DNA of 64,000 bases. It comes from Saprospirales bacterium GYS_P2D (GTDB lineage Bacteria > Bacteroidota > Bacteroidia > Chitinophagales > Saprospiraceae). The notes under the pieces are model-generated. The model did no database searches, was not told the origin of the DNA, and saw only the letters and a list, made by a program, of their open reading frames with translations. A program made the position numbers and the translations under genes. Below, piece after piece: positions 37,539-45,954 of this stretch. Location of the stretch: NCBI GenBank assembly GCA_009833045.1, contig WUUP01000006.1:211369-275368 (forward strand). The letters run 5' to 3'. Each line of letters begins with the position of its first letter. The stretch's first letter is position 1.

Positions 37539-38633
37539 CTACTCTACAAATGTCATCGGCACAGCGACTCGAGTCTGATCCCAAGCGATGATCATGTGGA
37601 CTGAGCCGTCCTCTTGATCTTCGAATATGATAGAGAGATTTTCTACGACCTCACTATCCTGAGTCACATCAGCACTTATTTTTGCGACGTCTTTTTCGGT
37701 ATCACGATCGTGAGCGCCCCATGTCGGATAGTCCTTGCTGAATATTACATCCCATTTATCCTGCTCTACATCTGCAAACAAGGCATAGCGCCCCTTTGCT
37801 ATTTTAGTGTCACCGATCATGACATCTTGATAGAGAGCGATCTCTGTTGACTCATTAGCTCCGACTCTCCATGTCTCTCCGTACGGTACTAACTCTCCAA
37901 AAATGTTTCTACCTTTTTTAGCAGGACGACCATAAGTCACTTGGATCTTAGGAGTGATATTTTTTTCATCTCCTTTTAGATAGTTAGTGAATGCACTGTT
38001 TGAAGGGTAGTGCGCCATATCCAATTGACTCACGTCTACTTGACGAAACTCTACTGGGTTCATCTTGATCGGGAGACTGGCTCTGACATTATCCCATTCT
38101 ACGACGAGATTGACAGTATATTCATCTACTTGCTGAAAGGCCATAGCTAAGGCTTCACGACTATCATCTACCGCTGTCACTGGTACCGTGTAGCTTGCCA
38201 CTGTTTTATCTGCATTTCGGTTAGCATTGCCCCATATATTAGTCTCTGTACTGATATGAAAAGTCCATTCAGATTCGTTGACTTCCGCAAAAATAGAATA
38301 TGCACCAGCAGTTAGTGTTTTGTGGCCGATGCCTATGGATTGGTATGCTGTGAGGATAGTAGCCTCATTGGCACCAAGTCTCCACTCCTGACCATATGGT
38401 ACGAGCCCGCCAAAGATGTCTCTACCTTTTTTCATAGGTCGAGAATAGACGACTTTGAGCTTAGGTGTTTGAGTTCGTTCGTCTCCAGAGAGATAGTTTC
38501 TCCACGCCACGCTTGCTGGATAATAAGCCATGTCAAGTGGACTCGCATCTAATGCTGGCCACTCACTATCACCCTGAGCATACATGCTGAATGACAGGAA
38601 TAGAAAGAAAATAGTCTTTGTTAGTGTATTCAT
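37539..38633 (-). CDS. Secreted protein with two tandem DUF2911 domains
   Basis: A 364-aa exported protein (signal peptide to about residue 19, M-Y-A-Q). It has two copies of the same domain, about 30-190 and 200-364. Each begins D-M-A-Y/H-Y-P and continues G-D-E-K/R-x-x-T-P-K-I/L-K/Q-V-x-Y-S/G-R-P, then K-K-G-R-D/N-I-F-G, L-V-P-Y-G, W-R-L/V-G-A-N-E, and finally V-x-W-D. The domain is DUF2911, a periplasmic beta domain of unknown role in Bacteroidota that usually occurs once. The tandem copy is clear by eye. Terminated by the hairpin at 37476-37505. No enzyme motif visible. Confidence 0.85.
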   Translation of the reverse strand: MNTLTKTIFFLFLSFSMYAQGDSEWPALDASPLDMAYYPASVAWRNYLSGDERTQTPKLKVVYSRPMKKGRDIFGGLVPYGQEWRLGANEATILTAYQSIGIGHKTLTAGAYSIFAEVNESEWTFHISTETNIWGNANRNADKTVASYTVPVTAVDDSREALAMAFQQVDEYTVNLVVEWDNVRASLPIKMNPVEFRQVDVSQLDMAHYPSNSAFTNYLKGDEKNITPKIQVTYGRPAKKGRNIFGELVPYGETWRVGANESTEIALYQDVMIGDTKIAKGRYALFADVEQDKWDVIFSKDYPTWGAHDRDTEKDVAKISADVTQDSEVVENLSIIFEDQEDGSVHMIIAWDQTRVAVPMTFVE

Positions 38634-38707
38634 AGGTTATTGATTTTCTTTTTTTAATGATCCAAAGCTTATGAACAATAATTGATGCAAATAGATCAAT
38701 GAGATTT

Positions 38708-39079
38708 TTAGTTTTGATCGAGTACTTTATCGTAGGAGAAGCGTTGCTCAATGATTTTCCCGTTTTGCCATTTTTGATAAAACTGTTCGACCAGTCGCTT
38801 TTTCCCCAGCTCTCTACTCTCAAATCTGAAGTCCATCATACCAGTCACAATACCTTGATGTTCATCAACTCGATAGTCATAGACCCTGACATCAAGAGAT
38901 ATCATATTCTCACTGACGGCTTGTTCTTTGGTACGTAGTAGCGCCTTAGTTTCGAGAGGGGGATTTTGATTTTCATATTGGATGATATGATCATGATAGT
39001 ACAGGTCTATCGCCTCGATCATCGCCCTCCGCTCTACTAAGTCTTTATAATGCTCGAATAAAATGCTCAGTCCATTCAT
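38708..39079 (-). CDS. NTF2-like / SnoaL-fold protein
   Basis: A 123-aa cytoplasmic protein with the cone-shaped alpha+beta pattern of the NTF2-like superfamily. Two N-terminal helices (F-E-H-Y-K-D-L-V-E-R-R, A-I-D-L-Y-Y-H-D-H-I-I-Q-Y-E-N) precede long antiparallel strands ending W-Q-N-G-K-I-I-E-Q-R-F-S-Y-D. Such proteins bind or isomerise small hydrophobic molecules, or serve as polyketide-like cyclases, but many have no known ligand. No signal peptide. It stands between the DUF2911 gene and the divergent gluconate operon. Confidence 0.65.
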   Translation of the reverse strand: MNGLSILFEHYKDLVERRAMIEAIDLYYHDHIIQYENQNPPLETKALLRTKEQAVSENMISLDVRVYDYRVDEHQGIVTGMMDFRFESRELGKKRLVEQFYQKWQNGKIIEQRFSYDKVLDQN

Positions 39080-39189
39080 ATATCAATAGTATCTAAAGCA
39101 AAGGTAGAAGAAAAGAAGCAGATCTATTAATATGCTGTCTCGTGGGTATTTGAGTCAGGCTTCGTGTTTTTAGTATTGATCTACAATTT

Positions 39190-39203
39190 TACTTCATGAA
39201 GTA
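39190..39203 (+). promoter_or_regulatory. Palindromic candidate operator of the gluconate operon
   Basis: TACTTCATGAAGTA is a perfect 14-bp palindrome, centred about 40 bases upstream of the probable -7 element of gntK. The place suits a transcriptional activator or repressor. No regulator gene is adjacent. Confidence 0.4.
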
Positions 39204-39221
39204 GCATAGCTTCTTATTATG

Positions 39222-39252
39222 TATGCCTTAGATTTAGCGATTATTACATTTG
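39222..39252 (+). promoter_or_regulatory. Promoter of the gluconate operon, possibly giving a leaderless mRNA
   Basis: TATG (39222-39225, 3 of 4 to TTTG), exactly 19 bases, then TACATTTG (39245-39252, a full match to TAnnTTTG). The ATG of gntK is at 39259, only 6 bases further, so transcription would start on or next to the initiation codon. Confidence 0.55.
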
Positions 39253-39258
39253 ACGAGT

Positions 39259-39753
39259 ATGTTAAGCAAAATTATATATGTCATTGGGGTCGCAGGTAGC
39301 GGAAAAACGACTGTCGGTAGAGCTATTGCAGAAGCATTAGGAGTGGACTATTTTGATGCTGATGATTTTCATCCTGTGGAGAATGTATCGAAGATGCAGC
39401 GCAGTATACCGCTCAATGATGAAGATCGAAAACCATGGCTCAACGCACTACATGATAAAGCGCTATCAATGCGAGAAAAAGGAGCTGTCATCACCTGCTC
39501 AGCACTCAAAGAGAGCTATCGTCAGCGTCTCATGCAGGATATGTCTCATGATGAGATTTCTTGGGTCGTATTGCAAGGCGATTTTGATACTATATACGAG
39601 CGTATGTCTGCGAGGCTGGGACATTTTATGCCTACTGGACTGTTGCAGAGTCAGTTTGAGACTTGGGAAAATCCAAGCTATGGTATTCATGTGGATATCT
39701 CTCAAAGTGTAGAAGAAATAATCAAAGAGGTAATAAATTTCGAAAAAGTATGA
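39259..39753 (+). CDS. gntK: Gluconokinase
   Basis: Phosphorylates gluconate to 6-phosphogluconate with ATP. A small P-loop kinase of 164 aa. Walker A G-V-A-G-S-G-K-T is near the N-terminus, then D-A-D-D-F-H-P (substrate site), P-L-N-D-E-D-R-K-P-W-L, C-S-A-L-K-E-S-Y-R and L-G-H-F-M-P. The ATG at 39259 is preferred to the TTG at 39250, which lies inside the -7 promoter element. Its stop overlaps the gnd start (ATGA at 39750-39753), making it the first gene of gntK-gnd-gntP. Confidence 0.95.
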   Translation: MLSKIIYVIGVAGSGKTTVGRAIAEALGVDYFDADDFHPVENVSKMQRSIPLNDEDRKPWLNALHDKALSMREKGAVITCSALKESYRQRLMQDMSHDEISWVVLQGDFDTIYERMSARLGHFMPTGLLQSQFETWENPSYGIHVDISQSVEEIIKEVINFEKV

Positions 39754-41150
39754 AGTCAGAGTTTGGCTTAGTAGGACTCGGAGTCATGGGGAAAAGTCTC
39801 AGCCGAAATCTTGCTAATAACGGAGTGAGTCTATCCCTGTATAACAGGCATGTAGATGATGTCGAAGTAGATGTGGCAAAGCGATTCATAGCAGAGCATG
39901 ACGAGCTATCTCAGGCACAAGGATTTGATGATTTGGGAGATTTTGTTGCCTCCTTGGCTTCTCCTCGACGAGTCTTTTTAATGGTCAATGCAGGAGCAGC
40001 GGTCGACGCAGTTATCTCTGAACTCAAATCACTATTGGACAAAGGAGACGTGATCATCGATGGAGGAAATTCTCACTATAAAGAAACGGAACGCCGATCT
40101 CAAGAACTGGAGTCGGTGGGGATCGACTACATAGGGACAGGAGTGTCAGGTGGTGAAGAAGGGGCACTCAAGGGACCGTCGATCATGCCGGGAGGTACCC
40201 CGTCAGCCTATCCTAAAGTATCTCAATATCTGGAGAAAATCGCTGCACGTGATCGCTGGGGCGGTGGATGCTGCACATATATTGGAAAAGGTGGCGCAGG
40301 TCACTTCGTCAAGATGGTACATAATGGCATCGAGTATGCGGAGATGCAGCTTTTAGCAGAGGTGTATAGTATTCTAATTAGGAGAGGGCAGACCGCTGAT
40401 GAGATTGCAGATATATTATCAGAGTGGACAGATACAGATATAAGTAGTTACTTATTAGAGATCACGGTAGATATCCTCCGGAAAAAAGAAGGGGATGTAC
40501 CGCTGATTGATAAAATTTTAGATCAAGCGGGAAATAAAGGAACTGGTAGCTGGACTACTATTGCGGCAGCAGAATTAGGCGTGCCCATACCAACGATGAC
40601 AGCTGCACTATTTGCTCGCTATATTTCGGCTTTCAAGACAGAAAGAGTCCAAGCGGCAACTCTGTATCCTAAGGGATCGAGTCAGGCGAAAAGTATGGAC
40701 ATAGAATCATTAAAGAAAGGCTATCAATTAGCCAGAATCATCAATCATCATCAGGGGATACATTTGATCGATGCGGCATCTGTCGCATATAACTGGGGAC
40801 TCAATTTTTCAGAGCTGGCTCGTATATGGACTAATGGATGTATTATAAGATCAGAGCTAATGCATGAGCTCATAGATGTATTGAAGGATCAGAAAAGAAT
40901 ACTACTTCATCCAACTATGCTAAATAGAGTCATAGATATGCATGAGGCGCTGGGTGATGTGGTCGCCTCCGCTCACAAAACGCAAGTAGCTATTCCTTGT
41001 TTTTCTGCAGCCAGTGACTATCTCAATGCCTATATCACGGCAAACGGAAGTGCGAATATCATTCAAGCGCAGCGAGATTACTTTGGTGCTCACACCTATA
41101 AGCGTATAGACGATCCCACAGGAGCTTCACATCATACTGTTTGGGTATGA
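39750..41150 (+). CDS. gnd: 6-phosphogluconate dehydrogenase (decarboxylating)
   Basis: Oxidises 6-phosphogluconate to ribulose 5-phosphate and CO2, making NADPH in the pentose phosphate pathway. The start is the ATG overlapping the gntK stop (ATGA); the longer frame upstream is chance. Visible: Rossmann G-L-G-V-M-G-K-S-L near residue 8-16, N-R in the NADP pocket, I-I-D-G-G-N-S-H-Y, G-V-S-G-G-E-E-G-A-L-K-G-P-S-I-M-P-G, the catalytic G-A-G-H-F-V-K-M-V-H-N-G-I-E-Y, and the C-terminal helical domain. At 466 aa it is full length. It shares an ATGA overlap with gntP too. Confidence 0.97.
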   Translation: MKSEFGLVGLGVMGKSLSRNLANNGVSLSLYNRHVDDVEVDVAKRFIAEHDELSQAQGFDDLGDFVASLASPRRVFLMVNAGAAVDAVISELKSLLDKGDVIIDGGNSHYKETERRSQELESVGIDYIGTGVSGGEEGALKGPSIMPGGTPSAYPKVSQYLEKIAARDRWGGGCCTYIGKGGAGHFVKMVHNGIEYAEMQLLAEVYSILIRRGQTADEIADILSEWTDTDISSYLLEITVDILRKKEGDVPLIDKILDQAGNKGTGSWTTIAAAELGVPIPTMTAALFARYISAFKTERVQAATLYPKGSSQAKSMDIESLKKGYQLARIINHHQGIHLIDAASVAYNWGLNFSELARIWTNGCIIRSELMHELIDVLKDQKRILLHPTMLNRVIDMHEALGDVVASAHKTQVAIPCFSAASDYLNAYITANGSANIIQAQRDYFGAHTYKRIDDPTGASHHTVWV

Positions 41151-42496
41151 TAGAGATTCCCTTGATTGTCGCTTTGTTCTTAGGAATAGCCTTGTTGCTA
41201 TTACTCATTTTATACTTCCGTTTGCCAGCTTTTATCTCTTTATTGATAGCGAGTATAGTGATTGGGATTTTATCAGGATTATCACCTGAGGGAGTTGTAG
41301 ATACGATACAGCGAGGGATGGGAGGTACATTAGGCTTTGTAGCTACGATAGTAGGTCTGGGAGCCATGTTTGGTGCCATTCTGGAGATGTCGGGAGGGGC
41401 TCAGTCTATTGCCCAGACTATGATCAACAAAATGGGGACGGAGAGAGCCCCTATAGCGATGATGCTGTCTGGTTTTTTTATTGCGATACCTGTTTTTTTT
41501 GATGTAGCATTTATTATTCTGGTCCCGGTTATTTATGCTTTACAGCGAAAAACAGGAAAGTCCTTACTGCTGTATGCTATTCCTTTATTAGCGGGTCTCG
41601 CTGCTACACATGCATTCATACCTCCGACTCCCGGGCCGGTAGCCGTAGCGGATATTATTGGTGTCGACTTAGGATGGGTGATAGCTATGGGATTTGTAGT
41701 TGGACTACCTGCCACTTTGATTAGTGGCTTATACTTTGGACGGTATATTGCAGCTCGCATTCATGTTAGTGCTCCGGCTGTAGTAGAGATGGATGACGGC
41801 GATCAGGAAATGATTGATCTCCCTTCATTTTCATCTATTGCTTCTATTATAGCATTACCTATAGTGCTCATTTTATTCAGCACGATGAAAAAAAGTGGAT
41901 TGATAAACGTGGGAGAGGGGATGGGTAGTAGCTTGATCGATCTAATGGGTCATCCTTTTAGCGCCTTGATCTTGGCTAATTTGATTGCTTGGTATGTCTT
42001 AGGAATCAGACGAGGATTAAAGAAAGATGAGCTATTTGATATAAGTATGAAGTCAATGGCTCCTGCGGGTACGATTATACTATTGACTGGTGCCGGAGGT
42101 GTGCTAAAGCAGACATTAGTGGATACTAATATCGGAGCTACTATTGCAGAGGGCTTGGTGTCTTGGGGTTTACCGGTGACTGTTTTTGCTTTTGTAGCGG
42201 CTTGTTTGGTCAGAGTACTTCAGGGGAGTTCTACTGTAGCAATGATCACCGCTGCTGGATTAGTTTCTCCGTTGTTAGCTAGCAGTGATTTGGGAGCTAT
42301 TGAGCTTGCATTATTGGTCATTGCTATTGCTTCAGGGAGCTCGATACTGTCCCATGTCAATGATAGTGGATATTGGCTCGTGAGTCAGTATCTGGGTATA
42401 TCAGAGAAAGAGACATTTAGATCTTGGTCGATGATGACCACCATATTAGCCTTGACTGGCTTTATGATGGTCATGCTTATATCTCTATTTGTTTGA
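41147..42496 (+). CDS. gntP: Gluconate permease, GntP family
   Basis: A 449-aa inner-membrane symporter with about 12-14 helices that brings in gluconate with protons. The family is recognised by G-G-T-L-G-F-V-A-T-I-V-G-L-G-A-M-F-G, I-P-V-F-F-D-V-A-F-I-I-L, the F-I-P-P-T-P-G-P-V-A segment, and G-S-S-T-V-A-M-I-T-A-A-G near the end. The ATG at 41147 is chosen because it overlaps the gnd stop (ATGA), as elsewhere in the operon. The operon therefore encodes uptake, phosphorylation and oxidative decarboxylation of gluconate. It converges on the IPTL-CTERM gene with 2 bases between. Confidence 0.95.
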   Translation: MIEIPLIVALFLGIALLLLLILYFRLPAFISLLIASIVIGILSGLSPEGVVDTIQRGMGGTLGFVATIVGLGAMFGAILEMSGGAQSIAQTMINKMGTERAPIAMMLSGFFIAIPVFFDVAFIILVPVIYALQRKTGKSLLLYAIPLLAGLAATHAFIPPTPGPVAVADIIGVDLGWVIAMGFVVGLPATLISGLYFGRYIAARIHVSAPAVVEMDDGDQEMIDLPSFSSIASIIALPIVLILFSTMKKSGLINVGEGMGSSLIDLMGHPFSALILANLIAWYVLGIRRGLKKDELFDISMKSMAPAGTIILLTGAGGVLKQTLVDTNIGATIAEGLVSWGLPVTVFAFVAACLVRVLQGSSTVAMITAAGLVSPLLASSDLGAIELALLVIAIASGSSILSHVNDSGYWLVSQYLGISEKETFRSWSMMTTILALTGFMMVMLISLFV

Positions 42497-42498
42497 TT

Positions 42499-42984
42499 TT
42501 ATGACATTTTGGTGGTCACATTTGACCATTGCTTTACTGCGACCACACTGACTATCATGAGTAGCAATATAAGAGCGATGATACCCCATTCTCCAAGTGT
42601 TGGGATAGGTTCTACTGCTTGGTAACAGATAGAAGCTTGTCCTGCTGCATTGCCTACAGGCATAGGTCCGAATGGAGGTGCTCCACAGAAGAAATAGTAG
42701 TAACCAAGATCATTGAAGGTGAAGCTGAATTCTTCGGTATCAAATAGGAATTCTTCATCCGGAGCCACAGTGAATGTGGGATTTTCTTCAGTATAAAATG
42801 CGATTAAGATATCTAAGTCACATGATGGAATATTCATAGCTGGATTTCCACTACCATCAAAGTTGAATGTCGAACCTATATCAATTGTGGTACAGGGATT
42901 AGGTGCCGTGCCAGGCGTGACTAAGACCTGGCCTACAGATAATGTCGATATTAATAAAAATGCGCTCAGTATTAATGATTTCAT
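42499..42984 (-). CDS. Small exported protein with IPTL-CTERM (exosortase-type) sorting signal
   Basis: A 161-aa protein: signal peptide (to about 19, V-G-Q); a compact middle domain (about 20-122) with four cysteines (31, 55, 100, 120) and a beta pattern reminiscent of cupredoxin folds, though no full copper site is visible; then at 127-134 the signature I-P-T-L-G-E-W-G, a hydrophobic helix (about 135-150) and a short tail with K-Q-W. This C-terminal three-part signal is the IPTL-CTERM type, known to go with a dedicated exosortase. No exosortase is encoded in the window. Function of the body is unknown. Confidence 0.75.
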   Translation of the reverse strand: MKSLILSAFLLISTLSVGQVLVTPGTAPNPCTTIDIGSTFNFDGSGNPAMNIPSCDLDILIAFYTEENPTFTVAPDEEFLFDTEEFSFTFNDLGYYYFFCGAPPFGPMPVGNAAGQASICYQAVEPIPTLGEWGIIALILLLMIVSVVAVKQWSNVTTKMS

Positions 42985-43085
42985 AGCGTCGAGATATATT
43001 ATTTATACCTCCTGAAATCCGAAAACCATGCCAAAAACGGTTTTTCGTTAACAACTGATTATACCGCTTGATTTAATTTACTGGA

Positions 43086-44309
43086 TTACACGATGCTTAG
43101 ATCACTGATGATGAGTTTAGCTACTTTCTCTCCATTTTCCATAGCCGCATTGAGACTTCCTGCACTCAGATAGTCTCCTGTACGATATGTTGATTCATTG
43201 ATTTTCAAATTGTCAATAGTCGCAGAATAATTAGGTGACTGGATATCTGGTAGAGCTTGTGGCACTGCATATGATGCAAGATGATTTATGAATCGTATAT
43301 CAAATAATGAATTAACATAACGCTTTACTATCTCATTATCAGTGCGTTGTGTGTCAGTGTTAGCATTTGTCGATATCGACAGGATTTGTTTTCCTGTTGG
43401 GTGCGGGATGAGATCCGTTACAAAATGTATGGAATTGATCCCGTCTATGTCGGGTGTCAATGTGATGAGCTGATTCACCTTGCGATCTATGTCTACTTCA
43501 TAGTAATGATTGACCGTTCCTTTCCACTTTATCTTATCTTTTTGGTCTAAAGTGATACCAATGGTATCGATTATGATGTCAAAGTTTTTAGACTCGGAAG
43601 ACTCAAAAAAAACTTGAGAATTTTTTACATTAACTACATCACTATTTAGTTGGATCTTGGATTTTAGAGTAGATGCGATCTGATTAGGTATCATTTGCAT
43701 CCCATTTTTAGGTATGGCAGCATCTCCCGTGGCGAACATCTTGTAAATGAATTCGAACATTCTTGATGAAGTGTGCAACTCATTTTCTAAGAAAATACCG
43801 CCAAAAAATGGCTTAAAAAATTGATTGATATATTTCTGTGAAAACCCTTTCTCCTTCAAGTAGTCTAATGTGGATTGGGATTGGGCTGCGAAAATATCAG
43901 AAATGCTTTTTGATTTTAGTGCTCTGGCGAGCTGTAGCGTCTTGATCTTATCAGAAAAAGAAGCAATATTACTATCTAATGCGCTACTCCAAAAGCCACT
44001 ATGTCTCAATGGGTCACCTATGGTGTGAGTCTTGCCACTTGAGATGATCTGTGCGCCAGGTAAAAAAGTACGCAGCTCCAAAGCATCATAATCCAAAATA
44101 CGCTGAGCTGCAGGATAAGCAGTCAGTAAAACCTGAAAACCCACATCAAGAGGATAATCATCTATATACTCCGTATGTACTCTTCCTCCGATTCGATTGG
44201 ATTTCTCGAAAATGGTTGTAGTATATCCTGCTTTTTCTAATGTCTGAGCAGCCACTAATCCGCTGACGCCAGCACCGATGATGGCTATATTTGTTTCGTT
44301 TTGTGTCAT
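43086..44309 (-). CDS. FAD-dependent oxidoreductase, amine oxidase/phytoene desaturase-like
   Basis: A 407-aa flavoprotein. The dinucleotide-binding motif I-A-I-I-G-A-G-V-S-G-L-V-A-A opens the protein (about 8-21), followed by F-E-K-S-N-R-I-G-G-R-V-H-T, typical of amine oxidase, protoporphyrinogen oxidase and carotenoid desaturase relatives. The C-terminal FAD motif G-D-Y-L-S-A-G-S-L-N-A-A-M-E-N-G is present. Substrate unknown. It follows the SRPBCC gene on the same strand by 3 bases, so the two form an operon and may act on the same hydrophobic compound, a carotenoid or related lipid being a guess. Confidence 0.85.
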   Translation of the reverse strand: MTQNETNIAIIGAGVSGLVAAQTLEKAGYTTTIFEKSNRIGGRVHTEYIDDYPLDVGFQVLLTAYPAAQRILDYDALELRTFLPGAQIISSGKTHTIGDPLRHSGFWSSALDSNIASFSDKIKTLQLARALKSKSISDIFAAQSQSTLDYLKEKGFSQKYINQFFKPFFGGIFLENELHTSSRMFEFIYKMFATGDAAIPKNGMQMIPNQIASTLKSKIQLNSDVVNVKNSQVFFESSESKNFDIIIDTIGITLDQKDKIKWKGTVNHYYEVDIDRKVNQLITLTPDIDGINSIHFVTDLIPHPTGKQILSISTNANTDTQRTDNEIVKRYVNSLFDIRFINHLASYAVPQALPDIQSPNYSATIDNLKINESTYRTGDYLSAGSLNAAMENGEKVAKLIISDLSIV

Positions 44310-44312
44310 GAT

Positions 44313-44747
44313 TTATTTGAAGAAGCGTTTATAGATTGGTTTTCTTAAAGAGAACATTCCGTAAAGAATAGGATAGATCATGATATCTAATGGCTTAGAG
44401 CCAGAACTAAAACTGATCTGGTCAATGATCTCAGCCGAGTTTTCAGTGAGCTGGCGTACGATATGCTTATGTCGCCACTGCTTTAGTGGCCAAGGTAGCT
44501 CAGTGCCTACGTCTATGAAGTAGGATTGATCTTTGTCTTGGTAGTCTTCCGTTATTTTGCTGACCCAATCGGCCTTAATCGGACTGAGAAACCTCAAGTG
44601 GACTTTATCTCCTGTTTTACTACCGGTGAACTCTACTATTTCCATTTTTCCTACAGGCGGCTCGAGTGCCTCGAATAGATCTCGGTCAAACTGCTCCATG
44701 ATATCTTCATGGCGACCTTTTACTTTTGTGGATATGTATATCTGCAT
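44313..44747 (-). CDS. SRPBCC-fold (START-like) protein
   Basis: A 144-aa protein with the pattern of the SRPBCC/START ligand-binding fold: an opening beta-strand (M-Q-I-Y-I-S-T-K-V), a helix with F-D-R-D-L-F-E-A-L-E-P-P, then six beta-strands including K-V-H-L-R-F-L-S-P-I, and a C-terminal helix. It precedes and is almost fused to the flavin oxidoreductase gene, which suggests it handles that enzyme's hydrophobic substrate; this is inference. It is divergent from the epimerase gene at 44806. Confidence 0.7.
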   Translation of the reverse strand: MQIYISTKVKGRHEDIMEQFDRDLFEALEPPVGKMEIVEFTGSKTGDKVHLRFLSPIKADWVSKITEDYQDKDQSYFIDVGTELPWPLKQWRHKHIVRQLTENSAEIIDQISFSSGSKPLDIMIYPILYGMFSLRKPIYKRFFK

Positions 44748-44805
44748 ATTATATAAGTACTAACCATCCTATTTTTCTTAAGTTTATAGGTATTAGGCAT
44801 TTACT

Positions 44806-45840
44806 ATGATCAAGATAGACTGCATCCCGTACAGCCTGCGTACATCAGTTCCATTTGGTACCGCTCATGGTAGTCGGACACATACCGATATCATACTACT
44901 ACGAGTGTCAGATGGAAAGTATATTGGATATGGTGAGGGAAGTATGCCACCATATTATGATGAAAATCAGCAATCCATGCTTGATTTTATTAAAAACGTT
45001 GATTTCCAGAGGCTTCTTGAGATGGATAGCATTTCAGCTATTCATAAGTATCTCGAGACACTGTCGGATACTAATACTGCTGCTAAAGCTGCCATCGACA
45101 TCGCCTGTCATGATCTCATAGCTAAGCGGAATGGGTCGAGTGTCACAGCAATGTATAATTTACAACGACCTGATTTCATAAAAACCAGTCATACTATAGG
45201 ATACGCATCGATAGAGGATATGGCTAAGGAAACTTCAGCAAAAGCTGATCTGCCGATACTCAAAGTCAAATTAGTAGGGGAGGGCGATATTGAGCGTCTA
45301 CAGATGATCAGATCTATCTATGATGGTGAAATCTGGATAGATGCTAATCAAGGATGGAGCGTTGATATTCTCACTGATGAGTTCGTGTCAGCTTTAGAAA
45401 AGGCGAATGTAAAGCTTATAGAACAACCTTTTCGTAAAGGGGATCTGAAGTCAGTCAAACATTTATCAGCGTTCACTCAGATACCTATCATCGCTGACGA
45501 AGACTGCCAGCGGCTATCAGATATAGATCAGCTCGGCGGTGTCTATGATGGTATCAATATCAAGCTGATGAAGTGTACAGGGATCTACGAAGCGACCAAA
45601 ATGATCTCGCATGCCAGAGAGCGGGGAATGTCTATCATGCTGGGCTGCATGACTGAGAGCTCGATCGCTATCAGCGCAGCGATGCAGATAGCTCCATTAG
45701 TAGACTACTGTGACCTCGATGGTAATCATCTGATCAATAATGATCCAGCGTCAGGCATGTGCAGTGATGATATGGGACATATATACTATAGTGATCAGCG
45801 GGGCATTGGTGCAGAGATTTCTCCTGACATATTTTGTTGA
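44806..45840 (+). CDS. Dipeptide (L-Ala-D/L-Glu type) epimerase, enolase superfamily
   Basis: A cytoplasmic enolase-superfamily enzyme, 344 aa. The catalytic K-x-K is in L-K-V-K-L (about 164-166). Metal ligands follow in I-D-A-N-Q-G-W (Asp), I-E-Q-P (Glu) and I-A-D-E-D (Asp), the second base Lys in I-N-I-K-L-M-K, and the family's G-C-M-T-E-S-S and D-L-D-G near the end. The D-L-D-G and C-M-T-E-S segments are typical of L-Ala-D/L-Glu epimerases used in murein peptide recycling. Related dipeptide epimerases use other pairs, so exact specificity is not certain. No peptide transporter is adjacent. Confidence 0.87.
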   Translation: MIKIDCIPYSLRTSVPFGTAHGSRTHTDIILLRVSDGKYIGYGEGSMPPYYDENQQSMLDFIKNVDFQRLLEMDSISAIHKYLETLSDTNTAAKAAIDIACHDLIAKRNGSSVTAMYNLQRPDFIKTSHTIGYASIEDMAKETSAKADLPILKVKLVGEGDIERLQMIRSIYDGEIWIDANQGWSVDILTDEFVSALEKANVKLIEQPFRKGDLKSVKHLSAFTQIPIIADEDCQRLSDIDQLGGVYDGINIKLMKCTGIYEATKMISHARERGMSIMLGCMTESSIAISAAMQIAPLVDYCDLDGNHLINNDPASGMCSDDMGHIYYSDQRGIGAEISPDIFC

Positions 45841-45954
45841 GTATAGATGTATAATACCTGAGTATTAATTGTTAAAATCTTCCTAAGGAAATCGTGACTT
45901 GTTAAAGCTTGTATCCGTCACAAGGGTACAATTAGAAAATCAACTTTAACAAAC

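Noticed and set aside
39663-39749. N-terminal extension of gnd into gntK
   Set aside because: 6-phosphogluconate dehydrogenase starts just before its Rossmann motif. The ATGA overlap at 39750 sets the start, as in the gnd-gntP junction.
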